The notes: generated from the letters alone by a model not told the origin. Counted from the stretch's first letter, positions 24,857 through 34,071 are shown. The stretch: DNA of 47,326 nt from Pseudomonadota bacterium (GCA_026399735.1 JAPLQK010000019.1:1-47326); one strand, 5' to 3'. Program-made: numbers and translations.

Positions 24857-24914
24857 TTCACGCAACAACTTGGGGCGTAGCTCCTTAGTTGTGCGGGGAA
24901 TGCCCTTGCGGCAT
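24857..24914. repeat. Dispersed hairpin repeat, copy 1
   Basis: CGCAACAACT pairs with AGTTGTGCG (one bulged A). Inside, GGGGC faces GCTCC (one G-T pair), and ATGCC-CTTGC-GGCAT follows. The unit is closely related to the hairpins at 36570-36757, 11.7 kb away, and lies just after the terminator of the beta-barrel gene. Confidence 0.7.
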
Positions 24915-24925
24915 CACCTTTCGGT

Positions 24926-24954
24926 TTGACAAACAGCCGTTTGAAAACTACATT
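24926..24954 (+). promoter_or_regulatory. Sigma-70 promoter of the efflux operon
   Basis: A consensus TTGACA (24926-24931) is separated by exactly 17 nt from TACATT (24949-24954). Transcription would start near 24961, leaving a leader of about 26 nt before the adaptor gene at 24987. Confidence 0.65.
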
Positions 24955-24986
24955 GCACTCCTCTTTTAAGCAATTCCTTATATGCA

Positions 24987-26009
24987 ATGAAATCTACCCT
25001 CTTGTTGATCGCACTTGCCGCCACACTCACCGCTTGCGGCAGCAAAGAAACTGCTCCGTCAATCAAGGCAGTGCAGCCCGCGCTGACACAGATTGTCGGG
25101 GCGATCGCTGCCGAAAGCGGTCAGCTTTACAGCGGTGAGGTTCGTGCCCGCCATGAGGTGGCGCTCGGATTTCGCACCGGCGGCAAGATCGTCGAACGTC
25201 TGGCGGAAGCGGGTTCGAATGTAAAGGCAGGGCAAGTGCTGGCACGGCTTGATCCGGCAGACGCCGGTTTGCAGGCGGGTGCGGCTCAGGCGCAATACCA
25301 GCTGGCCGAGAGTGAGGTGACGCGCTATCGGGAATTGCGCGGCAAGGGTTTTGTCAGCCAGTCCGCGCTGGATGCCAAAGAGGCCGCATTGCAGGCGGCA
25401 AAGGCGCAAGCGGGCCTGGCGCGCAATCAGTCGGATTACACGACCTTAAGGGCGGCGCATGACGGCGTGATTGTCGCGATTCTGGCGGAGGCGGGGCAGG
25501 TGGTGAGCGCAGGTCAGCCGGTGTTGCGCCTGGCGCAAGCGGGTGAAACCGAGGTGGCGATCGAAATACCGGAGTCGCAGTATGCCATGCGCCATGTAGG
25601 CGATGCGGCACAAATCGTGTTGCTGACGGAGGAGGGTGTGATTTTGACAGGACGCCTGCGCGAACTGTCATCAAGCGCCGATCCCGTCAGTCGCACTTAT
25701 TCTGCGCGCGTGGCGTTCAGTGCGCCACAGGCGGCGCTGGGCATGACTGCGCGCGTGCGTTTCAACGTCAACGTGTCGACTGAGTTGCTGATTCCGGTCT
25801 CGGCCATTTATCAGCAGGGCCGCCAGACAGCGGTATGGATTGTGGCGGCAGATGGCAGCGTCAGTCTGCGACAGGTGCAAATCAAGGCCTACCGTGATGA
25901 CGGTGCGGTTATCGCCGGCGGCTTGGCCAGAGGCGAACGCATTGTCAGTGCGGGCGTACATCGCCTGTCAGCCGGCGAAAAAATCCGGATGATCGAAAGC
26001 GCGCAATGA
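24987..26009 (+). CDS. RND efflux periplasmic adaptor (membrane fusion) lipoprotein
   Basis: The 340-residue precursor has a lipoprotein signal with lipobox LTAC (acylated Cys17). The adaptor pattern is clear: a first barrel/lipoyl half (GEVRARHEVALGFRTGGKIVERL, GSNVKAGQVLARLDPADA), a short alpha-hairpin (about 85-145), a second lipoyl half (AAHDGVIVAILAEAGQVVSAGQPVLRLAQ), a beta-barrel and a membrane-proximal end. It links an inner-membrane pump to an outer-membrane channel. The next gene, the pump, overlaps its stop by 4 nt. No outer-membrane factor gene lies in the window, so a TolC-like protein encoded elsewhere must complete it. Confidence 0.92.
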   Translation: MKSTLLLIALAATLTACGSKETAPSIKAVQPALTQIVGAIAAESGQLYSGEVRARHEVALGFRTGGKIVERLAEAGSNVKAGQVLARLDPADAGLQAGAAQAQYQLAESEVTRYRELRGKGFVSQSALDAKEAALQAAKAQAGLARNQSDYTTLRAAHDGVIVAILAEAGQVVSAGQPVLRLAQAGETEVAIEIPESQYAMRHVGDAAQIVLLTEEGVILTGRLRELSSSADPVSRTYSARVAFSAPQAALGMTARVRFNVNVSTELLIPVSAIYQQGRQTAVWIVAADGSVSLRQVQIKAYRDDGAVIAGGLARGERIVSAGVHRLSAGEKIRMIESAQ

Positions 26010-29000
26010 AAGGGCCGAACCTTTCCGCCTGGGCGCTGACGCACCAGCAAATGGTGCTTTATCTGATTATCGTGCTGACAGCGGCGGGGGTGATTTCCTA
26101 TTTCAGTCTGGGACGTGCAGAAGATCCCGACTTTACCTTCAAGGTGATGGCGGTGCGCACGCTGTGGCCGGGGGCGACCGCGCTTGAGGTGGAGCATGAG
26201 CTCACCGAAAAAATAGAGAAGAAATTGCAGGAAACGCCCTGGGTGGATGCGCTGCGCTCGGCTTCCAAACCCGGCGAGTCGATGGTGTTCGTGGTGCTCA
26301 AGGACTACACGCCCAAACAGGAAGTGCCCGAAGCCTGGCGGCAGGTGCGCAAGAAGCTGGACGATATCCGCCACACCTTGCCGGCCGGCGTGCAGGGCCC
26401 GTTCCCGAACGATGAATTCGGCGATGTGCAAATCAATATTTTCGCGCTGACCGGCGATGGCGTCGATCTGGCGGACTTGCGCCGTTATGCGGACAGGATG
26501 GCGCTGGATCTGAAGCGCGTGCCGGATGTCAAACGCGTCGAACTGATCGGCGTGCAGGACGAAAAAATTTATCTGGATGCCTCCCCTGCGCGTCTGGCAA
26601 GTTTCGGCGTGACTCCGGCGCAAATAGGTTTAGCGCTGCAACAGCAAAATGCGTTATCGCCTTCCGGTTTTGTCGATACCGGCAGCGACCGCATCTGGCT
26701 GCGCGTGACCGGCGGTTTCGACAGCGTGGAACGGATACGCAATACCGATCTGCTGGTGAATGGCAAGCACCTGCGGCTGGGCGATATCGCCCGTGTGTCG
26801 CGCGGTTTGAGCGATCCGGCAAGGCCTGCGATGAGGGTGGGCGGGGTGCCGGCTATCGGGATCGGCGTGATCATGGACAAGGGCGGCAATGTCATTCATC
26901 TGGGTGAAAATCTGGATGCCGCGATGAAACAGATCAAGGCAGCTCTCCCTGCCGGTGTGGATGTGCATGTGGTCGCCAATCAGCCTGAAGTGGTCAAAGG
27001 TTCGGTGTCCCTGTTTCAGGATTCGCTGGCGGAGGCGATTCTGATCGTGCTGGCGGTGTCGTTTCTGAGTCTGGGCTGGCGCACCGGCACGGTGGTGGCG
27101 CTGTCCATTCCGCTGGTGCTGGCGATCACCTTTTTCATGATGAAGGTGTTCGGTATCGACTTGCAGCGAATTTCGCTGGGCGCGCTGGTGATTGCGCTGG
27201 GGCTGCTGGTGGACGATGCGATCATCGCCGTGGAAATGATGGTGGTAAAAATGGAGCAGGGCTGGGATAGATTCCAGGCGGCGACTTTCGCCTATACCTC
27301 GACGGCGTTTCCGATGTTGACCGGTACGCTGATCACCGCCGCCGCCTTTACGCCGGTGGGATTCTCCAAATCTGCCGCCAGCGAATACACTTTTTCGATT
27401 TTTGCCGTGGTCAGTATTGCGTTGCTGGTCTCCTGGCTGGTCGCGGTGGTGTTTACGCCCTATCTGGGCTACAAACTGCTCGATCCTGCCAAACTCATTG
27501 CAAATGCCCAGAAACATGGCGAAGATATTTACGATACGCCGTTTTACCGTCGTTTCCGCGCGCTGCTGATATGGTGTTTGCGCAACCGCTGGAAGGTGAT
27601 CGCCGGAACGCTGATGCTGTTCGTACTGTCCATTCTGGCATTTGGCAAAGGGGTTCAGAAGCAGTTTTTCCCGTCTTCCAGCCGGCTTGAGCTGATGGTG
27701 GATATCTGGCTGCCGCAAGGCGCATCGCTCAAGGCGACCGAGCATGAAACCACGCGCATCGAGGCCTTGTTGAAGGGCGATCCGGCAGTATCCACTTATT
27801 CGTGTTATGTCGGCAACAGCGCGCCGCGCTTCTTTTTGTCGCTGGATGTCAAACTGTTCAGCGATAACTACGCACAATGTGTGATTTTGACCAAGGATTT
27901 CAAGGTGCGCGAAGAACTCAAACGCCGTCTGGAACAAGTCTTCACTTCCGCCACGGGCGGCTTCAGTCATATTCATCCTCATGTGGTGAGGCTGGAAAAC
28001 GGCCCGCCGGTCGGTTATCCGGTGCAGTTCCGCGTCAGCGGCGCGGATGTCGAACAGGTGCGGCTGATCGCCGATCAGGTGTCAGCCCTGATGCGCGCCA
28101 ACCCGCATTTGCAGGATGTCAGTTTCGACTGGAATGAAAAAGTGAAAAGCGTGCGCGTCGAGGTCGATCAGGACAAGGCGCGTGTTTTGGGGACCTCCAG
28201 CCGTGAAATTTCGCAGGCGATGCAAGGCTGGCTGAACGGCGTGGCGCTCACCCAGTATCGCGAAGAAGATCAGCTGATCGACGTGGTGTGGCGCGGGACA
28301 GGCGATGCGCGCTCGCTGGATCGCCTCGAAGGGCTGGATATTCCCTTGGCGAATGGCCGTCATGTGCCGCTGGCTCAAGTCGCAAAACTGGTGCCGGTGC
28401 TGGAAGAAGCCGTAATCTGGCGGCGGAACCGTCTGCCTACCATGACCGTGCTGGCGGACATGTCAGACAAGACCCAACCGGCTACGGTATCCAATGAACT
28501 CAACGTGCAACTGGAAACGTTGCGCGCGAAACTGCCGGCCGGTTTTTACATCGATATGGGCGGTAGCGTCGAGGAATCCGCCAAGGGGCAGACGGCGATC
28601 ATGGCGGTGATGCCGCTGATGCTGATCGGCGTGATTACGTTGCTGATGATCCAGTTGCAAAGTATCAGTCGCACCGTGATTGTATTGTTGACTGCGCCAT
28701 TGGGAATGATCGGCGTGACGGCGGCATTGCTGATATTTCAGGTGCCGTTCGGTTTTGTCGCCAATCTCGGATTTATCGCGCTGGCCGGGATGATCATGCG
28801 CAATTCGGTGATTCTTGTGGATCAGATCCGTCAGGATGAAGCGGATGGCAAGACCAGCTGGGAAGCGATTGTCAGTTCTACCGTGCGTCGTTTTCGGCCC
28901 ATTACGCTGACGGCTGCTGCGGCGATTTTGGCGATGATTCCGCTCACGCGTCAGGTATTCTGGGGGCCGATGGCGGTGACCATCATGGGCGGTCTGGTGG

Positions 29001-29071
29001 TCGCCACCATGCTCACCTGCCTGTTCCTGCCGGCACTGTATGCCGCGTGGTTTAAGGTCAGGGAGGAATGA
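26006..29071 (+). CDS. RND efflux pump inner-membrane transporter
   Basis: The 1021-residue protein has the standard 12-TM AcrB-type layout: TM1 at about 17-35, a large periplasmic porter loop, TM2-6 at about 335-490, a second loop and TM8-12 at about 865-1010. The TM4 segment LGLLVDDAIIAVEMMVVKMEQG has the acidic pair of the proton relay. The repeat at TM10-11 (AGMIMRNSVILVDQIRQDE) is also conserved. ALSIPLVLAITFFMM is typical of the drug-efflux (HAE-1) group and less like the metal-efflux CzcA group. The substrate cannot be told from sequence. It is translationally coupled (ATGA) to the adaptor gene. Confidence 0.93.
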   Translation: MKGPNLSAWALTHQQMVLYLIIVLTAAGVISYFSLGRAEDPDFTFKVMAVRTLWPGATALEVEHELTEKIEKKLQETPWVDALRSASKPGESMVFVVLKDYTPKQEVPEAWRQVRKKLDDIRHTLPAGVQGPFPNDEFGDVQINIFALTGDGVDLADLRRYADRMALDLKRVPDVKRVELIGVQDEKIYLDASPARLASFGVTPAQIGLALQQQNALSPSGFVDTGSDRIWLRVTGGFDSVERIRNTDLLVNGKHLRLGDIARVSRGLSDPARPAMRVGGVPAIGIGVIMDKGGNVIHLGENLDAAMKQIKAALPAGVDVHVVANQPEVVKGSVSLFQDSLAEAILIVLAVSFLSLGWRTGTVVALSIPLVLAITFFMMKVFGIDLQRISLGALVIALGLLVDDAIIAVEMMVVKMEQGWDRFQAATFAYTSTAFPMLTGTLITAAAFTPVGFSKSAASEYTFSIFAVVSIALLVSWLVAVVFTPYLGYKLLDPAKLIANAQKHGEDIYDTPFYRRFRALLIWCLRNRWKVIAGTLMLFVLSILAFGKGVQKQFFPSSSRLELMVDIWLPQGASLKATEHETTRIEALLKGDPAVSTYSCYVGNSAPRFFLSLDVKLFSDNYAQCVILTKDFKVREELKRRLEQVFTSATGGFSHIHPHVVRLENGPPVGYPVQFRVSGADVEQVRLIADQVSALMRANPHLQDVSFDWNEKVKSVRVEVDQDKARVLGTSSREISQAMQGWLNGVALTQYREEDQLIDVVWRGTGDARSLDRLEGLDIPLANGRHVPLAQVAKLVPVLEEAVIWRRNRLPTMTVLADMSDKTQPATVSNELNVQLETLRAKLPAGFYIDMGGSVEESAKGQTAIMAVMPLMLIGVITLLMIQLQSISRTVIVLLTAPLGMIGVTAALLIFQVPFGFVANLGFIALAGMIMRNSVILVDQIRQDEADGKTSWEAIVSSTVRRFRPITLTAAAAILAMIPLTRQVFWGPMAVTIMGGLVVATMLTCLFLPALYAAWFKVREE

Positions 29072-29163
29072 TTCAGGATGCAGGTGTGCCGTCGCACTCC
29101 TGAATCCTGCCGGCATTTGAGGGTCAGGTCTCCCATATTGCATAAAGCTGCACTTCGTGTGAT

Positions 29164-29433
29164 TCAGTCGATGTGGTGCAGCAGTCGTTGCTCAAGACAG
29201 TCGCTATCTCCCGCCTGATACTCGCCGCAGATCATCGGGCGGTGGGCGTAGATCGTGCACAGCATGGTTTTTCGATCCAGCGCTGCGCACCAGCCGTCAT
29301 CCAGCCGCGCCATGACCCATCCGCCCCATTGATCCTGTTCTGTCAACTCAGGGGGAATGTCGTCATCGCCCATCAGCATCACCTCAAGGCGGCAGCAGCA
29401 GGCACGGCAGGTGTCGCAGGTGGTGGTATTCAT
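29164..29433 (-). CDS. YkgJ-type cysteine-cluster protein
   Basis: The 89-residue protein has a cysteine-rich start, CDTCRACCCRLEV, and later cysteines in DGWCAAL, KTMLCTIYAHRPMICGEY and DSDCLEQ. This is the YkgJ (CxxCxxCC) family pattern, thought to hold a zinc or iron-sulfur site. A longer open frame continues to 29934, but it crosses the divergent rlmF gene and has no family similarity. ATG at 29433 is therefore the start, with a GTG at 29451 as an alternative. It converges with the efflux operon and is divergent from rlmF. The biological role is unknown. Confidence 0.82.
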   Translation of the reverse strand: MNTTTCDTCRACCCRLEVMLMGDDDIPPELTEQDQWGGWVMARLDDGWCAALDRKTMLCTIYAHRPMICGEYQAGDSDCLEQRLLHHID

Positions 29434-29478
29434 AGGTTCGCATTCTCGCACGCCGGTTGCGGCATGGGATAATGCCGC

Positions 29479-30447
29479 ATGAAAAATAAACCCGCTGCAA
29501 AAGGGCGTGTCACGCCCGTCGAAAAACTGCATTCGCGTAACCCGCACCGGGGCCGCTATGACTTCAGGCAGCTTATCGAAAACAGTCCTGAACTGGCCGC
29601 CTTTGTCTCTCCCAATGCCTATGGTGACGAGTCCATCGATTTTACCGATCCCTTGGCCGTCAGGGCGCTCAACCGTGCGCTGCTGGTTCACCATTACGGC
29701 ATCAAAGGCTGGGATATTCCGGCGCAATACCTTTGTCCGCCGATTCCGGGCCGTGCGGATTATCTGCATCATCTGGCCGACCTGCTGGATCAGAGCGGCG
29801 CTGTGACGCGCGGCGCACGGGTGCTCGACATTGGTACGGGCGCGAACTGCATCTATCCTCTGATCGGCCATTGTGCTTATGGCTGGCAGTTTGTCGGTAC
29901 TGACATCGACAGGTGCGCGCTTGAAAATGCGCAACGTATTCTGGATGCGAATCCTGAACTAAGTGGTGCGATCGAGTTGCGCCTTCAAATATCAGGGCAG
30001 GCAATTTTCAAGGGCATCATTAAACCGGGTGAGATGTTTGATCTGGCCCTGTGCAATCCGCCTTTTCATGCCTCGCCGGCTGAGGCGCATGAAGGCACGC
30101 AACGCAAATGGAAGAATCTGGGGAAAGAGGCCGCCGGAAAACCGGTGCTGAATTTCGGCGGGCAGGGTACGGAACTGTGGTGCCGTGGCGGCGAAGCTGC
30201 GTTCGTGTGCCGCATGATAGAAGAGAGTGCGGAATTTAAAAGCAGCTGTTTGTGGTTCACCTCACTGATCTCGAAATCGGCCAGTCTGCCCGCTGTTTAT
30301 CGCGCGTTGAAAAAAGTCGCGGTGCAGGACTACAGGACAATCGAGATGGCGCAAGGGCAGAAGATAAGCCGCTTTGTCGCCTGGACGTTTCATGATGTTG
30401 CACAGCGGCAAGCCTGGCGCAGCCCGCTAGTCAATATGCTTTCATAA
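29479..30447 (+). CDS. rlmF: 23S rRNA (adenine1618-N6)-methyltransferase RlmF
   Basis: The 322-residue SAM-dependent methyltransferase puts an N6-methyl on A1618 of 23S rRNA. Family features are the N-terminal [22 protein letters not shown], the SAM site [16 protein letters not shown], an acidic loop (GTDIDRCAL) and the catalytic CNPPFHAS motif followed by a [12 protein letters not shown] segment. The length is normal. It is divergent from the ykgJ-like gene with only 45 bp between the starts. It is the last housekeeping gene before the protease region, which begins with 416 bp of non-coding repeat-rich DNA. Confidence 0.94.
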   Translation: MKNKPAAKGRVTPVEKLHSRNPHRGRYDFRQLIENSPELAAFVSPNAYGDESIDFTDPLAVRALNRALLVHHYGIKGWDIPAQYLCPPIPGRADYLHHLADLLDQSGAVTRGARVLDIGTGANCIYPLIGHCAYGWQFVGTDIDRCALENAQRILDANPELSGAIELRLQISGQAIFKGIIKPGEMFDLALCNPPFHASPAEAHEGTQRKWKNLGKEAAGKPVLNFGGQGTELWCRGGEAAFVCRMIEESAEFKSSCLWFTSLISKSASLPAVYRALKKVAVQDYRTIEMAQGQKISRFVAWTFHDVAQRQAWRSPLVNMLS

Positions 30448-30487
30448 AAATATCAATAAATTCAATGTATTGCAATATTTGTCCGGA

Positions 30488-30556
30488 GTACTCGGGGTAT
30501 TCGCGTATTCGGGGCAGTATTCGAGGTCATATTCGGGGTATTCGGGGTCAGACTCG
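30488..30556. repeat. Irregular array of TATTCGGGG-type short repeats
   Basis: Six imperfect copies of a TATTCGGGG word (variants TACTCGGGG, TATTCGCG, TATTCGAGG) are packed into about 70 bp, ending in GGGGTCAGACTCG. The whole 30448-30863 gap is non-coding; I do not credit the 85-codon frame at 30465 because it is made of these repeats. Similar words flank REP-associated transposase remnants in other proteobacteria, so this may be mobile-element debris. Confidence 0.5.
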
Positions 30557-30601
30557 ATTTATTTTTTCAGAATCCGTGTGCAGTTCAGCGCTCGGGGTTA
30601 G

Positions 30602-30773
30602 TCGATCCGTGCGTAGTATTTTTTGTCCGATGCCGCGCGCCAGTTATTTTACAGCCGCACCAGATATGATTTTCGGTGTTTCTGTCCGAGACGACCGGAT
30701 TGCATTTTCACGCAAAAAATAAAGTAAATTCAATCGAGTAGTCCGGAATATCTAGGCCATCAGGCATATAGGC
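30602..30773 (+). repeat. Upstream region shared with 31711-31871 (copy A)
   Basis: About 170 bp before the caspase-like gene align over most of their length with the DNA before the next gene. Shared blocks include CCGATGCCG, GTTATTTT, CTGTCCG-GACGACC, an A-rich run, AAATTCAATC and the TCTAG...CAGGCATAT element. This points to duplication of a promoter region. Confidence 0.65.
30743..30773 (+). promoter_or_regulatory. Shared element, copy A (caspase-like gene)
   Basis: CCGGAATATCTAGG then CCATCAGGCATATAGG, ending about 93 nt before the ATG at 30864. It matches copies at 31837-31869 and 34181-34215. ATAT at both ends makes it a loose dyad. A weak -35/-10 pair could follow, with TTCAAT about 18 nt later. 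It is probably an activator site. Confidence 0.6.
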
Positions 30774-30863
30774 AGCGCAAAGAGAGCATGTTTCAATGTC
30801 GACAACGGGCCCGTTCCCGTAATAAACAAGGTAATTTTTACTTACTTATTTTAGGAGACTATC

Positions 30864-31691
30864 ATGTCAAACCGCAGAGCGCTTTGCATCGGGATCAATG
30901 TTTTCAAGAACTATCCCGGCAGCACCTTGAACGGATGCGTCAACGATGCCAACCAGATGGCCGGTATTCTTAAGCAATATCTTGGTTTCGCACCGACAGA
31001 CATCAAGGTGCTGACCGATGCTCAAGCCACCAAGCAGGCGATCATCGCCGAGCTGACCGCCATGGTTGCTGGCGCCAAGACCGGCAAGTACAGCTATCTG
31101 GTGTTCAGCTTGTCGAGTCATGGCACCCAGGTGCCTGACAAGAACGGTGATGAGGCCGATCATTATGACGAGGCTTTTTGCCCCCATGATCTGGCGGCAA
31201 CGAGCGGTCAATGGGATCCGAATCACGTCATTCTCGACGACGAACTGCACGATCTTTTCGCGCAGGTGCCGGACAATGTTCTGATAGAAGTGTATCTGGA
31301 TACCTGTCATTCGGGCACGGGACTCAAGGCCGCAGACCTCATGCCGGATCGCCGTCCCCGCTATATTGCGCCGCCCTCCATCGCCGCGTGCGAGAAGGTG
31401 GCGACCCTGATGGCCCGTGGTATGCGTCGCCGTGTGGTGGAAAAGGCAGCCAGTAACGTCATACTCTGGGGTGCCTGCCGGGACAACCAGACCAGCGCCG
31501 ACGCCTATATCGGCGGCAGCTATCACGGCGCATTCACCTATTACTGGGTCAGGGAAACCACCGCCGCCAACAACAATATCTCGCGGAACGCGCTGCTCAA
31601 GAAGGTGAATGCGGATCTCTCAACCAATCATTATTCACAGGTTGCGCAGCTTGAGTGCCCGGCCACTCAGCGGGGCATTTCTCCAAAATAG
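30864..31691 (+). CDS. Caspase-like (C14) cysteine protease, metacaspase type
   Basis: The protein has 275 residues and is a bare caspase-fold p20-like domain. It begins RALCIGINVFKNYPGSTLNGCVNDANQM, the typical first strand and loop. The catalytic dyad is H86 (FSLSSHGTQVPD) and C148 (VYLDTCHSGTG). An acidic segment, GDEADHYDEAFCPHD, lies where metacaspases bind Ca2+ and their P1 pocket. Metacaspases cut after Arg or Lys, so this one probably does too. No signal peptide or extra domain is present, so it would stay in the cytoplasm unless exported by a leaderless route. A good SD (TAGGAG, 7 nt) precedes the ATG. It is the first of three genes with a common upstream element. Confidence 0.9.
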   Translation: MSNRRALCIGINVFKNYPGSTLNGCVNDANQMAGILKQYLGFAPTDIKVLTDAQATKQAIIAELTAMVAGAKTGKYSYLVFSLSSHGTQVPDKNGDEADHYDEAFCPHDLAATSGQWDPNHVILDDELHDLFAQVPDNVLIEVYLDTCHSGTGLKAADLMPDRRPRYIAPPSIAACEKVATLMARGMRRRVVEKAASNVILWGACRDNQTSADAYIGGSYHGAFTYYWVRETTAANNNISRNALLKKVNADLSTNHYSQVAQLECPATQRGISPK

Positions 31692-31710
31692 CCGGGCAGG
31701 GCGGCAGGCG

Positions 31711-31871
31711 GGTCGTGTGTAGCTTTGCCCGATGCCGTACTCATGTTATTTTCCAGTCGCAGCGGACAGGATTTTCAGCGTTCCTGTCCGGGACGACCTG
31801 GCTGCTACAAAAAATCAATTAAATTCAATCATATAGACCGAATTATCTAGACCGTCAGGCATATTGACCGG
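31711..31871 (+). repeat. Upstream region shared with 30602-30773 (copy B)
   Basis: This begins 20 nt after the caspase-like gene's stop codon and ends at the shared element of the propeller gene. It differs from copy A by many substitutions and small indels. The duplication is therefore not recent, yet the terminal 30 bp remain the best conserved. Confidence 0.65.
31837..31869 (+). promoter_or_regulatory. Shared element, copy B (propeller gene)
   Basis: ACCGAATTATCTAGACC then GTCAGGCATATTGACC, ending 102 nt before the ATG at 31972. The terminal TTGACC could serve as a -35 box, with TAACGT 18 nt further on as a weak -10. Confidence 0.6.
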
Positions 31872-31891
31872 TGCCGCGCAGCACGGGTAAC

Positions 31892-31941
31892 GTGGCGGCA
31901 GTTTGTTGGTGGCATGCATGCCACCGACAAACGTCCGCCAC
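31892..31941 (+). promoter_or_regulatory. Long hairpin in the propeller gene's leader
   Basis: Three stacked stems fold 50 nt: GTGGCGG/CCGCCAC, GTTTGT/ACAAAC and GGTGGC/GCCACC. A 2x2 internal loop and one G-T pair lie between them, and the apical loop is ATGCAT. The hairpin ends 30 nt before the start codon and has no T-run. It could stabilise the mRNA, bind a protein, or be a DNA cruciform site. Confidence 0.7.
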
Positions 31942-31971
31942 TACTCGCAAATGGAAAATGGAGATGACATC

Positions 31972-34071
31972 ATGCCCAGCGCTACCCAACTTGCCACCGG
32001 TCTTGGTGGCGCAATCGGTTCTGATTACGTACTGAGTCGCAATCAGCTTTGTTTTGTCGAATACAGCGGCAAGATTTCTGTGCTCGATCTCGTGCGCCCG
32101 CTTGACGTCATCGTCTTCAGCGGGATTGCCTCACTGACGGCCAATGTCAGCCTGAATTTGAGCAACGGCACATCGGCGCAGGGAGGGGAAATCGGCTGGA
32201 TGCACAGCGGCGGAAAACTCGTGATGCATCCTCAGGGCAACAGTTCTTTTGCATATCTTGGCATTGTCGACTTCAACGCGATCACCCAGGCCCAATTGCA
32301 GAACCTCGTCTATACCCCAAACGATCTGCCGGGGGAAGTGCCGAATAACCTGATGGTCATCGGCGCGGTTTTCGCCGTCGTCAACAACTACCCGCAACCG
32401 GCTGCCAATTACGATTACGCCAAAGTTCAGGTCGTCAATATCTCAGGCGGCAGCATCAAGCTGCAATGGGTGACCTACCGTCTCAAACCGCGCTACAGCG
32501 TCATCGGCACCGGCTATAACCAGCCGGAGGACATCAAAGTAACTTCCGGCGGGCGCTACGCCTACGTCACCGAGCGCACCGGGAATCTGCTGCGAGTCGA
32601 TCTGACGAACGCCAACCGCGCGGCGGCGCAACTTGTCGCCTCGGGCCTGAACACGCCGCATCAGATCGCGCTCGACGAAGCGCACGGCCAGGCCTATATC
32701 CCCGAGTTTACCGCCACTCCGACCGGGAATATCTGGCGCATCGACTTGTCAGGCGGCGTCAGGACGGCGATCTTTACCGGCTTGCAGGGCTGCACGGGAC
32801 TTTTGATCACGAAAGATCTGGGTTACGCCTATGTCGCCGAGCAGGTGAGCGGCGCCAACCGCGTGGCGCGCATCAATCTGGCGACCGGCAAACGCGATGT
32901 GCTGATCAGCAGCCTGACCGCGCCGTTTTTCATGGAATGGGGCGATGCCAACGAGAGTCGCATTATTCTGGCTGAACGCGATCCCGCCAATCGCATCACG
33001 ATGCTCGACTTGAGCGTAACGCCGGTTGCTGCCGCGACAGTGGTGTCGGGCGTAGCCAACCGGCCTTCCAGCATCGTGATGACTAAACCCGGGACTGTCA
33101 TCGTTTGCAGCGATACGGTGATTACGCAGTATGAGCTGTCAGGTGCGCAATTCTCTCTTGCCGGCCCGTTATTCATGGGCATCGGTCTCGTTCCTGCCGA
33201 TCACATCATCAATGCGACGCCTGCCAACGACAGCACCGATGGCTATGCCGATACCACCGATAATTCCGGCTATATTCTGCAGGTGAAGGATGCGCCCTTC
33301 GGCGGAACACTGGCGATCATGGTCAATCACGGCGCAGCGCTGCTGGCCGGTGCCACTTACTACAAACTGTTTGTCAGTCAGGTGACGCCTGCCGCCACGG
33401 CGGCGATGGAGCCGCACCAGAGTTTTGGCGATTATCTCTGGAACGCGGTGAGCAACAGCTTTGTGCCGCAGACCACAAGTCCCGATGCAGGCGGCTTCTA
33501 TCCGGTGCGCTCGCCGCTGCAAATCTGGTACAACCCGCTGTTGGGTTATATGCTCGACACCAGCGTGCTGAGTAACGGTCTGTGTGTTATCGAGATTAAA
33601 CTGTACAACGCGGCTCGTGTGGCAATACCGGTTGCGAGCATGCACAGTCGGCGCGTCAAAATCGACAATCAGTGGCCGGTGGCGAATATCGAGAAGATCT
33701 TGCACGATGGCGTGGAAGTGCCCGTTTGCGCCATCGTCAACAGCGGCAGCGACCAGTTTACCTTCCGCATCACCGCGACTGATCCGCAGGGCCATCTGCT
33801 CAGTTGGAATATGTCGGCGCTTTGGGGCGACAACAAATCGGCGACTGTCGGCGGCGACAGTTACAGTAACCATGTTTCTGCCACACGCCAGTGGACGGGT
33901 GTGCCGTCAGGGGTTGTGCCGACACCTGCGTGGCATGCCGCAGTTCCGGGCGATCCGACTGCTACCCGCTGCGCGCATACGTTCTATCTCGGCGTGTGGG
34001 ATCGGGTGATCAACGGTTACGGTTATATCCATTATCAGAGCTGGCATAAGTCGATCACCATCTGGCTTTAG
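31972..34071 (+). CDS. Beta-propeller-like repeat protein of the protease block
   Basis: The 699-residue protein has three parts. Residues about 1-150 form a beta-rich cadherin-like module (VLDLVRPLDVIVFSGIASL, LNLSNGTSAQGGEIGWM). Residues about 165-415 hold YVTERTGNLLRVDL-type repeats like those of NHL/YncE propellers (TPHQIALDEAHGQAYIPEF, LGYAYVAEQVSGANRVARINL). About 430-699 is a beta-rich tail with an Ig-like end (FRITATDPQGHLLSWNMSALWG). It is probably a binding or scaffold protein; no catalytic motif is visible. Start: ATG 31972 with GGAGA 7 nt upstream; 23 codons further upstream fall in the leader hairpin. There is no signal peptide, although the fold looks extracellular. Confidence 0.78.
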   Translation: MPSATQLATGLGGAIGSDYVLSRNQLCFVEYSGKISVLDLVRPLDVIVFSGIASLTANVSLNLSNGTSAQGGEIGWMHSGGKLVMHPQGNSSFAYLGIVDFNAITQAQLQNLVYTPNDLPGEVPNNLMVIGAVFAVVNNYPQPAANYDYAKVQVVNISGGSIKLQWVTYRLKPRYSVIGTGYNQPEDIKVTSGGRYAYVTERTGNLLRVDLTNANRAAAQLVASGLNTPHQIALDEAHGQAYIPEFTATPTGNIWRIDLSGGVRTAIFTGLQGCTGLLITKDLGYAYVAEQVSGANRVARINLATGKRDVLISSLTAPFFMEWGDANESRIILAERDPANRITMLDLSVTPVAAATVVSGVANRPSSIVMTKPGTVIVCSDTVITQYELSGAQFSLAGPLFMGIGLVPADHIINATPANDSTDGYADTTDNSGYILQVKDAPFGGTLAIMVNHGAALLAGATYYKLFVSQVTPAATAAMEPHQSFGDYLWNAVSNSFVPQTTSPDAGGFYPVRSPLQIWYNPLLGYMLDTSVLSNGLCVIEIKLYNAARVAIPVASMHSRRVKIDNQWPVANIEKILHDGVEVPVCAIVNSGSDQFTFRITATDPQGHLLSWNMSALWGDNKSATVGGDSYSNHVSATRQWTGVPSGVVPTPAWHAAVPGDPTATRCAHTFYLGVWDRVINGYGYIHYQSWHKSITIWL

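Noticed and set aside
26654-27982. 442-codon minus-strand frame inside the RND pump gene
   Set aside because: It is an antisense shadow of a well-conserved gene, rich in His/Gln/Arg as such shadows are.
29434-29934. Long upstream extension of the YkgJ-type frame
   Set aside because: It runs antisense through the start of rlmF and matches no known domain. The cysteine-cluster protein is complete from 29433.
30488-30556. CRISPR array
   Set aside because: Repeats are 8-9 bp, irregular and adjacent without unique spacers. No cas gene is present.
30465-30722. 85-codon open frame
   Set aside because: It is built from the TATTCGGGG repeats and the duplicated promoter region, and has no SD and no domain.
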